NCBI GenBank assembly: GCA_022750455.1
Contig: JAKIVR010000008.1
Coordinates: 1 to 57,301 of the forward strand
DNA: 57,301 nucleotides
Direction: 5' to 3'
Source of the DNA: Thermoplasmata archaeon
GTDB taxonomy: Archaea; Thermoplasmatota; Thermoplasmata; Lutacidiplasmatales; UBA184
Shown here: positions 1 through 7,200 of the stretch, in pieces
Position numbering within the stretch: position 1 is the stretch's first letter
Layout: each line of letters starts with the position of its first letter
Position numbers and translations under genes: made by a program
Notes under the pieces: generated by a model
Told to the model about the DNA's origin: nothing
The model's database searches: none
What the model saw: only the letters and a program-made list of their open reading frames with translations

Positions 1-67
1 GTCAAGCGTGAGGCATGGCCGCCGCCTCAGGAGAGGGGCCCGAGTCCCAGCGCTCAGGCTCGTTAGG

Positions 68-523
68 ATGTCACAACGACAAGCTACCTACCTCCGGGAT
101 GGCCGTGCCCCCCTGCCGAAGCACGAGGTCACCTCTCGGGTCATGCAGGCCAACCGCGGCAAGGACACCGCCCCGGAGCTCGCGCTCCGCAAGGCGCTGC
201 GAGCTCGTGGCCTGACAGGCTACCGCCTGCAACCAAAGGGACTCCCGGGCCGGCCTGACGTCACGTTTGTTCTTTCGCGGGTCGCCATCTTCGTCCATGG
301 ATGCTACTGGCATCGCTGTCCACACTGCCGCCTGCCTCTGCCCAAGACCCACTCCGCGTTCTGGAGGGACAAGTTCGAGCAAAACAAGGAAAGGGACCGA
401 AGAGATCGGCAACTCCTAGAGAAGGCTGGCTGGCGAGTGCTGACGCTCTGGGAATGCGAGCTCGATGACGATGTCGGGCTGGCCGCGGAGAGGGTGGCCG
501 CTCTGCTGGGAAATGGTGGTTAG
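68..523 (+). CDS. vsr: Very-short-patch-repair (Vsr-like) DNA endonuclease
   Basis: This protein of about 151 residues matches the Vsr family, which nicks beside T:G mismatches left when 5-methylcytosine deaminates. Seen in the sequence: a basic N-terminal segment with MQANRGKDTAPEL, the fold-defining LPGRPDVTF, the catalytic-core strand RVAIFVHGCYWHRCPHC, a FWRDKFEQNKERDRR helix and the terminal GWRVLTLWECEL strand, all in family order and at family length. The zinc-binding Cys/His residues are in HGCYWHRCPHC. I chose the ATG at 68; an in-frame ATG at 8 would add 20 residues that look unlike the family, but the upstream region is too short to test for a promoter. The gene faces a cytosine-5 methyltransferase and the two stop codons overlap, the expected functional partnership. 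Family assignment is strong. Confidence 0.88.
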   Translation: MSQRQATYLRDGRAPLPKHEVTSRVMQANRGKDTAPELALRKALRARGLTGYRLQPKGLPGRPDVTFVLSRVAIFVHGCYWHRCPHCRLPLPKTHSAFWRDKFEQNKERDRRDRQLLEKAGWRVLTLWECELDDDVGLAAERVAALLGNGG

Positions 524-1785
524 GCTGCGGCGATGGGCGATCGCCGATGGGGCTTCGACGTGGGAGAGGGGTCTAGTGTCCCCTCAGAGATCTCGCGGAG
601 ACGTGCACCCATGCGCTCCACCAGTCCAACCACGAGTGCGTTTCCAAGACAGAAGTAACGGAACCTCTCAGGCATCCCAGTGTCTGTCCACCCATCCGGG
701 AACTGGTCGAGCCTTTCGACCTCAATCGGCGTCAGCACGCGATATCTGTCAACTTCCGTATCGAGGATAATGTGCTTGAACCGGCTCGGGCTGAGCCCAC
801 CTTCGTCGGTGAGCACCGTCCTCGAAGGACGGTCGACGGGGTCCGGGAATGGCAGCGGCCCCTCGGAATACTCATATTCGAATCCAGCAGGGGTCTTCCG
901 TTTCTCGGATTTGGCCCCTTTGAGGTACTTCCACTTTGGGATATCGCTCGAGGGGACGTACAGTCGCGGGTCCACGCCCTTCTCGAGGACGCTCCCGAGC
1001 GTCACCATTCGCTCGGACTTCGGCACGACCTTGTAGGTCCAGACCTTCCGACCAAGTGCAAGGCCCGCGCCCTGAAGGTCATGGGCGAACTCACTAGAGG
1101 TCTGCTGCAGGTCTTTGGGAAGCACGGCTTGAGGGGCCTCTTCTCCGAATCGGTGCTGGACCACTGAGTTCACGGGGAAGGGTTTGGCGAAGAATCCCTG
1201 CCTTTCGAGCCATCCCCTTACGTCGTGAACCTTCGAGGCGTCTTTGGCAATCTGAGTCCTCTCGTGGGCCGCGAAGATGAATACCCGCCGCCGGCGCTGT
1301 GGTGCCGAGTAATCGGCCGCGTTTATTTCACGCCACTCCACCATGTAACCAAGATCCTGGAGGCACCAGAGCATGACTCCAAAGTCGCGGCCTCGCTGAG
1401 ATGACGGAGACTTGAGGAGTCGGTCCACGTTCTCTAGGAGCGCGTACGAAGGCCGCTTGTCCTGAAGGATGCGTCGGATTTCCCACCAGAGAACCCCCTT
1501 CTTTCCGGTAATTCCCCTGGCATTGGCAGTTGCCACCGAGTAATCCTGACACGGAAACCCTCCGACTAGAAGGTCGTGGTCAGGGATTGCCTCGCTGGCG
1601 ACCTTCGTGATGTCCAGGTTATGGTGATTTGCATCGCCAAAGTGGGTGCGATAGCACTCCGAAGCGTGCTGGACTTTACGTCCAGGCTCCCACTGGTCGC
1701 TCCAGACGGTCTCCCAGCCGCTCCTCTCGAGCCCTGCCCGGAATCCCCCGACTCCGGCGAAAAGTTCGACCACGCGTTGACCCAT
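520..1785 (-). CDS. DNA (cytosine-5-)-methyltransferase (Dcm/HsdM type II C5 family)
   Basis: It transfers a methyl group from S-adenosylmethionine to C5 of cytosine in a specific DNA site. The C5-methyltransferase motifs occur in order: motif I ELFAGVGGFRAGL for SAM binding, the catalytic Pro-Cys in GGFPCQDYSVA, the ENVDRLL motif with the conserved Glu-Asn-Val, SAPQRRRRVFIFA, and the C-terminal GNALVVGLVERMG helix. The variable target-recognition region lies at about residues 220-330. I chose the ATG at 1785, 23 codons inside the longest frame, because motif I then begins near residue 6, as usual for this family, and a TATA-like box lies about 25 bases upstream. No restriction endonuclease is visible beside it; with Vsr next door it may be a Dcm-like solitary enzyme or half of a restriction system continuing beyond the window. 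The recognition site cannot be read from the sequence. Confidence 0.92.
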   Translation of the reverse strand: MGQRVVELFAGVGGFRAGLERSGWETVWSDQWEPGRKVQHASECYRTHFGDANHHNLDITKVASEAIPDHDLLVGGFPCQDYSVATANARGITGKKGVLWWEIRRILQDKRPSYALLENVDRLLKSPSSQRGRDFGVMLWCLQDLGYMVEWREINAADYSAPQRRRRVFIFAAHERTQIAKDASKVHDVRGWLERQGFFAKPFPVNSVVQHRFGEEAPQAVLPKDLQQTSSEFAHDLQGAGLALGRKVWTYKVVPKSERMVTLGSVLEKGVDPRLYVPSSDIPKWKYLKGAKSEKRKTPAGFEYEYSEGPLPFPDPVDRPSRTVLTDEGGLSPSRFKHIILDTEVDRYRVLTPIEVERLDQFPDGWTDTGMPERFRYFCLGNALVVGLVERMGARLREISEGTLDPSPTSKPHRRSPIAAA

Positions 1786-1805
1786 CGGCGAACCGATTCG
1801 CCCCG

Positions 1806-1815
1806 GATAGTTAAC
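1806..1815 (-). promoter_or_regulatory. TATA-like box of the methyltransferase gene
   Basis: On the minus strand this reads GTTAACTATC and is centred about 25 bases before the ATG at 1785, the spacing expected for an archaeal TATA box driving a leaderless transcript. It also argues for the shorter methyltransferase start. Confidence 0.5.
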
Positions 1816-1938
1816 AGCTAGTCCGCTCACTGAGGTTGAACGGAGCCGATTCAACTGTCGTCGTCGGATGCGCCCCCTGGGTGCAAGGTTGGTTACGCCT
1901 TGCCAGGCACCACGGCGATAACCCTCAATGGGGCCCGC

Positions 1939-2301
1939 TCACTCGGCTGGAAACCTGGCATGGATTCGGGAGATCATTCGGTCCAGGGAAGGGATCTCCT
2001 CTACCGCCTTCCATAGGAGGTCGAGGTCCACCCGCCAGTACTCGTGCTTCGAGAACGAGGCAAAACCTCTCAACTTGGTCCACTTCACGTCGGAGTTGTC
2101 CTTACGAAGGCCATCGGACACGCGGCCGGCGGCCTCTCCGACCACCTCCAGCTTCCGAATGACCGCCGCTTGGATCAACTCCGAGGTGACGAATTCCGCC
2201 CGACCGCCTTCCGTGAATCGCATGATCGCTCGAAGGGCCGCCTGCATCTCGGCGAGACGAACGGCATCCCCTCTGCTGGATTCGTGCCCGCGCTCCGTCA
2301 T
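1939..2301 (-). CDS. hepT: HEPN-domain HepT-like protein (toxin homologue) with altered RNase motif
   Basis: This 120-residue all-helical protein belongs to the HepT/DUF86 HEPN family, whose active members are RNases controlled by an MNT nucleotidyltransferase partner. Visible family features are the VIRKLEVVGEAAGR helix, the tryptophan leading into the catalytic loop, and HEYWRVDLDLLW. Active members have R-x4-H-x-Y in that loop. Aligning on the tryptophan, glycine and histidine, the arginine is alanine here (RGFASFSKHEY), while His and the Tyr that MntA-type partners AMPylate are kept. Nuclease activity is therefore doubtful; this is inferred from known HepT biochemistry. Its ATG overlaps the stop of the upstream MNT gene (ATGA), so the two are translationally coupled. 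Confidence 0.82.
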   Translation of the reverse strand: MTERGHESSRGDAVRLAEMQAALRAIMRFTEGGRAEFVTSELIQAAVIRKLEVVGEAAGRVSDGLRKDNSDVKWTKLRGFASFSKHEYWRVDLDLLWKAVEEIPSLDRMISRIHARFPAE

Positions 2302-2741
2302 ACGGGGACCGCCTCGAAGAGCACTTGCGGTCGGATCATCCAGTGAAGCCCCTGCGGGGTTGCTGCGTCCACGGGACCGCCGAAGATCCTTTCCAGATCC
2401 TGGATCAGCCCGACCTGGTCGAACGCCGAGGCACTGGGGTCGAACTCTACGAGCAGGTCGAGATCACCTTTCGAACTAGCGTCGTTCCGGGCCACGGAAC
2501 CGAAGACCCTCGGGTTCCGGGCCTTGTTCGCCCGCAACGCCGCCTCCAACTCCGCATGTTTGGGGGTGATGATCTCGGCGATTCCCAGACCTCGGCCCCG
2601 ACGCACGGGCCGGATTCGAGGCGCGTCCCAGAGCTTCGACTTGCACCGAGGGCAACGGGCCGCGTCCGGATCTCTAGGGATCCACACCATGCCGCAACGA
2701 AAGCAACCGGAGAGGCCTCCCGGCCCAATCCGGTTCGACAT
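2298..2741 (-). CDS. mntA: Zinc-ribbon + MNT-type nucleotidyltransferase (MntA-like antitoxin)
   Basis: A 147-residue protein with two parts. Residues about 12-40 form a zinc ribbon: CFRC, then CPRC. Residues about 55-147 form a minimal nucleotidyltransferase with the hallmark GSVARNDASSKGDLD (G-S-x10-D-x-D) and a third acidic residue in GGPVDAATP. In known HepT-MntA systems such enzymes AMPylate the HEPN toxin on tyrosine. The ATG at 2741 is preferred over a longer reading frame because a TATA-like box lies 26-27 bases upstream and the extra residues show no conservation. The gene is the first of the pair and overlaps hepT by four bases. The added zinc ribbon is unusual for a minimal MNT; I infer it may bind DNA or RNA, for example for autoregulation. 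Confidence 0.84.
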   Translation of the reverse strand: MSNRIGPGGLSGCFRCGMVWIPRDPDAARCPRCKSKLWDAPRIRPVRRGRGLGIAEIITPKHAELEAALRANKARNPRVFGSVARNDASSKGDLDLLVEFDPSASAFDQVGLIQDLERIFGGPVDAATPQGLHWMIRPQVLFEAVPV

Positions 2742-2762
2742 CGATGGATGGACCCTCAGTAA

Positions 2763-2778
2763 AGTAATAAAACTTACT
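2763..2778 (-). promoter_or_regulatory. AT-rich promoter with small inverted repeat upstream of mntA-hepT
   Basis: An AT-rich island in GC-rich surroundings. The minus strand contains TTTATTAC (2764-2771), a TATA-like box 26-27 bases before the ATG of the MNT gene. It is embedded in an inverted repeat of AGTAA (2763-2767) and TTACT (2774-2778) separated by six bases. This could be an operator for autoregulation, which is common in toxin-antitoxin pairs; that role is inference. Confidence 0.5.
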
Positions 2779-2779
2779 A

Positions 2780-3131
2780 TGAGGTGCCCCCCCCCGCGCT
2801 CCACCGGGTGACCTCGGGAGGACGCGGGCCAGCGGAAACCGCGGTCTGCCCGACCCACAGCTAGACGGGTGGCGGAAGGGATTCGCTCCCGCGAGTGCGG
2901 ATCGCATCGACGTCCCCGTCTCCTCCACCGGACCCCACCGGGGATTGACGCCTGTCGATGGCGAGTTCAATCCGTACGGTTCTAAACCTTCTGCTGCCCG
3001 GCCGTACGGGGCCTCCGGGAGCCGCGGCAGCCACCTTACGCACGGAGCTCGAGCGGAGCGTCCCCTCGCCCAAAGCCGCCGGACGTTCCGCCATCGAATT
3101 CTTATGAGAACCCCCCCGTTGCACCCGACCC
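2780..3131. other. GC-rich structured non-coding region
   Basis: About 350 bases lie between the divergent mntA promoter and the winged-helix gene, with no convincing gene. They hold several potential stem-loops. GGATTGACGCC (2942-2952) pairs with GGCG (2960-2963) and TCAATCC (2967-2973), giving 11 base pairs around a 7-base loop with one 3-base bulge. The palindrome CCGTACGG occurs at 2972-2979 and again at 3002-3009. GCTGCC (2993-2998) can pair with GGCAGC (3026-3031). Such density suggests a structured RNA or a long leader, but I cannot match it to a known RNA. A tRNA T-arm-like string at about 2872-2896 on the minus strand has no fitting tRNA body. Confidence 0.4.
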
Positions 3132-3138
3132 GGGAGGT
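3132..3138 (+). promoter_or_regulatory. Ribosome binding site of the winged-helix gene
   Basis: GGGAGGT lies three bases before the ATG at 3142, a strong Shine-Dalgarno match although the spacing is short. It fixes the start of this gene and shows that its mRNA has a leader. An AT-rich TATA candidate lies near 3098-3107. Confidence 0.5.
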
Positions 3139-3141
3139 CCC

Positions 3142-4122
3142 ATGTCGGAACGTACTGGCGCAGCTTCCGAACCCCCCGACCCGCGGGTCGGGCCGGTCGA
3201 AACCTTCCTGATCCGGCACGTGCGAGCGAACCCGGGGATCCGATTCGGAGCGATCGTGCACGCCGCCCAAGTCGCGCAGCACGTCCCGCGACGAACGGCC
3301 GCCACTCACCTCGCGAGGCTCGTCCGGTTCGGCGAAGTGATCCTGCTCCCCGATCGTACGTATGTCGTCGGGGATCCCAGCGCACCGGCCGTGCGAGCGG
3401 TGGTGGAGATCCGATGGTACAGCGTGACGATCGTGGTCTCACCGGACGGAACGGCCCGTCTCTTCCAAGAACGGGAGTTCCGCGTGGTCTCCGGGCAGCT
3501 CGACCACCTCGAGTTCTCGACCCCGAGGCCCGCCCGTCATTTCATCTGGTGGTGCACGGCGGCCGGAACCTCCTCCAGGATCTCGGCGCTCCGCTCGCCC
3601 TCCCACATGGCCACCGATTCGTTCGAGTTCGCGACCCCCTTGGTCGCTCGCCGGGCGGCGTGGCAACGTCTGTGCGTGAGCCTGGACCTGCCCCAGTGGT
3701 TCCGGATGTCGTACACCCCCGCCGCGGCCCATCGGAGCCGGGACGCCCGGGACGATCCGACCCTGATCACCGAATCGATCGAGGTCCCGAGCCAAGGCGC
3801 CCGGTTCGGGCACCAGCTCGCTCCCGAGGCCCAGCTCAGGCTCCAGATGGTGTTTCCGGAACGGTACCCGATCGGACCGACGCGCTGTCGGGTGAGGTTC
3901 CAAATGGAACCGGGCCGGATCGACCCCGTCGAGGAACAGCGACTCGCCCGCCTTCGGGTCGATGAGTCGCACCAGGACGGTCTTCGGCAGTTCGGGTCCA
4001 TCTTCACCCTGTCGGTCCCCCAACCCCTCTTGGACCGACGGTACGAGATCGAGCTTGGATTGCCGACGGTGGCCCAACGGGCCCGTTGGCTCGCCACCCA
4101 GCGTACGCCCAAGGGAATGTGA
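3142..4122 (+). CDS. Winged-helix DNA-binding protein with uncharacterised C-terminal domain
   Basis: A soluble protein of 326 residues. Residues about 18-80 look like a winged helix: a first helix around PVETFLIRHVRANPGIRF, a second around FGAIVHAAQVA, a recognition-like helix with RRTAATHLARLVRFGEV, then the wing (LLPDRTYVVGD). The rest, rich in aromatic and arginine residues (a Trp-rich stretch near 130-140, WFRMSYTP near 195), is probably a beta-rich sensing domain that I do not recognise. No transmembrane segment or signal is visible. It sits directly upstream of the giant surface-protein gene in the same direction and could regulate it, but the 157-base gap, with its own palindrome, suggests separate transcription. 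A role in transcription is inferred from the fold only. Confidence 0.6.
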   Translation: MSERTGAASEPPDPRVGPVETFLIRHVRANPGIRFGAIVHAAQVAQHVPRRTAATHLARLVRFGEVILLPDRTYVVGDPSAPAVRAVVEIRWYSVTIVVSPDGTARLFQEREFRVVSGQLDHLEFSTPRPARHFIWWCTAAGTSSRISALRSPSHMATDSFEFATPLVARRAAWQRLCVSLDLPQWFRMSYTPAAAHRSRDARDDPTLITESIEVPSQGARFGHQLAPEAQLRLQMVFPERYPIGPTRCRVRFQMEPGRIDPVEEQRLARLRVDESHQDGLRQFGSIFTLSVPQPLLDRRYEIELGLPTVAQRARWLATQRTPKGM

Positions 4123-4235
4123 AGGACCCCCCGTATTTGGAGGAGGAACATTCCTAACCACCGGCCCGCACGGGGAGGGCTCGGCCTCGAGAGTTCCTGG
4201 GCGACTCGTCGGCGCGGGGGACGAATTCGGGCACT

Positions 4236-4250
4236 CCGGCACAGTGCCGG
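4236..4250. promoter_or_regulatory. Odd palindrome upstream of the giant surface-protein gene
   Basis: CCGGCAC, one central A, then GTGCCGG: a perfect seven-base inverted repeat starting 44 bases before the chosen start of the surface-protein gene. It could be an operator for a dimeric regulator such as the winged-helix protein encoded just upstream, or a hairpin. There is no direct evidence for either. Confidence 0.35.
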
Positions 4251-4279
4251 TAGCTAAGCCTTCAAGAAGAGGGACCGGA

Positions 4280-7200
4280 ATGACCCCGAGGTCCCGACCC
4301 GACGACGGATCGGGGGCAACTACGATGCAAGAGGATGTTGTGCCTAGGATGGTTCACCCGAACGGCGAGATCGAAGGAACGGCGCGCGCTCGATCCCTTG
4401 GAGAGGGCCCTCTCCACCGAGGTTCATCCCCTGCTTCGGGCCGACGGATGCTTGCGCTCTTGGTCGTCGCCGTCGAACTGTCCGGCGTGGTGTTCGGTGC
4501 CGGGCTCTGGATCGCAGCGAGCCCGACCGATCACGCGGGGAGCATGGGGTCGCTGAGCCCAGGGACTTCGCTGATCGCCCACCCGGCCGCAGGGCGGACG
4601 CACACCGCTGCAACGCCGGGCCTCGCCATCCACGCGCCCTTGGCCTCCACTTTCTCCCTCTCCCCCGGTAATGGGACCATCGGTTCCACGACGGCCGCGA
4701 CGGGCTCGGGGTTTGTGCCGGATTCTACCGTCACCTTCGCCTTCGCCGGGACAGGGGTTCCCTCGAACTGCGCCGCGGATTCGAGTGGGAACGTCCCCGG
4801 CCTCACGGGTACCCCTTGCAGCTTCACGGTCCCCGCGGCTCCCGCCGGGCCCGAGACCGTCGGAGCCCTGGGCTGGACCCTCCCCGCGGGGATCAACGTG
4901 TCGAGCAACCCCTCGGCCCTCGCCTACGACTCGGGGATGGGGGAAGTCTTCGTCGCGAACGAGGGGACGAACAATGTGAGCGTGATCTCGGACTCGACCA
5001 ACACGGTAGTCGCATCGGTGGCGGTCGGCAATGAGCCGGATAGCATTGCCTACGACTCCGCGAAGGGCGAGCTCTTCGTCTCCAACTACCAGGACGACAA
5101 TGTGAGCGTGATCTCGGACGCGACCAACACCATCGTCACCAACATCTCGGTGGGGATCCATCCGATCAGCGTCGTCTACGATTCGGGAATGGGGGAGGTC
5201 TTCGTCGCGGAACTGGGCGACGGCAACGTCAGCGTCATCAACGACACGACGAACACGGTAGTCGCTACGGTCTTGGTGGGCGGCGGACCGTTGGCCGTCG
5301 CGTACGATTCCGGAATGGGAGAGGTGTTCGTCGCGAACTATTACAACAACACCGTGAACGTCATCTCGGACGCCTCGAACACCGTCGTCGCCACGATCGC
5401 GGTGGGGGATGGACCGTACGGCGCGGCGTACGACGCCGCGAAAGGCGAGGTGTTCATCCCGAACTACTACAACAATACGGTGAATGTGATCTCGGATGCC
5501 TCCAACACCGTGGTCGCCACGGTCGCCGTGGGGGACGCCCCCGACGCGGTCGCGTACGACTCCGGCACCGGGGAAGTGTTCGTCGCGAATGAGAACGACT
5601 ACACGGTGAGCGCGATCAATGACACCAGCAACCTCGCGGTCGGCACCGTCCCGGTCGGGGGGCCGTACGCCTACCCCGACGCGGTCGCCTACGATTCCGG
5701 CCAGGGCGAACTGTTCGTCGCCAACCAGTACAACAACAACGTCAGCATCGTGATCCCGTTGAACCAAGGGACGCCCCTTGCCACGACCTCGTTCTACGTC
5801 AATTCCAGCTTCAGCCTCACTCGGACCAGTGGGGCCGCGGGAATGCTCCTCGCCGCGAACGGAACCGGATTTGCGGCGAGCTCCCCGATCTCGTTCTCCT
5901 TCGACGGATCGGCGGTAACGTCGACCTGTGCCGCGGATGCGGTCGGAACGTTCCCGGGCACCACCGGCACAGCGTGCGTGTTCACCGTGCCGCCCGCCGC
6001 GACCGGGGGGCTGAACGAAGTCACCGCGTCTGACGGCACGAACTCCGGGAGTGCCTCGTACTTCGTCACCGAGCCGATGACCCTCTCGGAGATGAGCGGG
6101 GGCGCCGGTAGCCTCATCACCGCGAACGGGACCGGACCCGGCGCGAATGCGAACCTCCTGTTCACTATCGGCGGCGGCACTTATGCCTCGAGCTGCGCGG
6201 CCGACTCGACCGGCAGTTTCCCCGGCACGACCGGTACGCCCTGTACGTTCAGCGTGCCCGCACTCCCCCACGGAGCCCAAGCCGTCGTCGCCTCTGGGTG
6301 GCCGACCACGGCCGAGAGCATCCTCAACTTGGCGGTGGGAGGCGATAACCCGTACCCCGTGGCGGTCGCCTACGACTCCGGCAAGGGAGAGGTGTTCGTC
6401 GCGAACACCAACACCTTCACGGTGAGCGTCATCAACGACACCAATGATTCCGTCGTGGCCACGATCGCGACCCAGGGGTGGCCCGACGCGCTGACGTACG
6501 ATTGGGCCAAGGGAGAGATCTTCGTCGCCTGCGAGTACTCGGACAGCGTCGACGTGATCGACGATTCGAACAACTCGGTGGTCGCCACCATCCCCGTGGG
6601 GGACTCGGACTCCTCCCCCGAAGGGATCGTCTACGACTCCGGCCACGGAGAGGTGTTCGTGGCGAACTCCGGCGATAACAACGTGAGTGTGATCAACGAC
6701 ACGAACGACAGCGTGGTCACATCGATCGCTGTCGGCGATTCCTTCGCTTCGCCCGATGCCCTCGCGTACGACTCCGGCCGGGGCGAGGTGTGGGTCGCGA
6801 ACGAGTACGACAACAATGTGAGCGTGATCAACGACACGAACGACAGTGTCGTCACTTCGATTGGGGTCGGGGACAGCCCGGTCTCCCTCGTCTACGACTC
6901 CGGTATGGGGGAAGTGTTCGTCGCGAACGCGTTCAGCCGCAATGTCAGCGTGATCTCGGACACGACCGATACGGTCGTCAACGGCATCGCGACCGGACGT
7001 CAGCCGTACGCCCTCGCCTACGATCCGCTCGCGGGGGAGATCTTCCTGGGATTCAACCGGTTCGCGGGAAGCATGTCCGTCATCTCGGATGTGACCGATT
7101 CCATCCTCGCCACGGTGGCGACCGGGGCCGGTCCCCAGGGGATCGCGTACGACTCCGGCGCCGGGGCGGTGTACGTGGCGGACAACTACGACAACACGGT

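Noticed and set aside
2865-2945. tRNA-like 3' half on the minus strand (GCGGGAGCGAATCCC followed by CCGCCACC)
   Set aside because: The T-arm and acceptor-like bases are suggestive, but no position upstream gives a paired acceptor, D-arm and anticodon arm; the loop lacks TTC. Not called as a tRNA.
2780-3100. Possible SRP RNA or RNase P RNA
   Set aside because: Fragments such as GGGAGCCGCGGCAGCC recall SRP helix 8, and GCAGAAGG recalls RNase P, but the invariant cores are not present in order on either strand.
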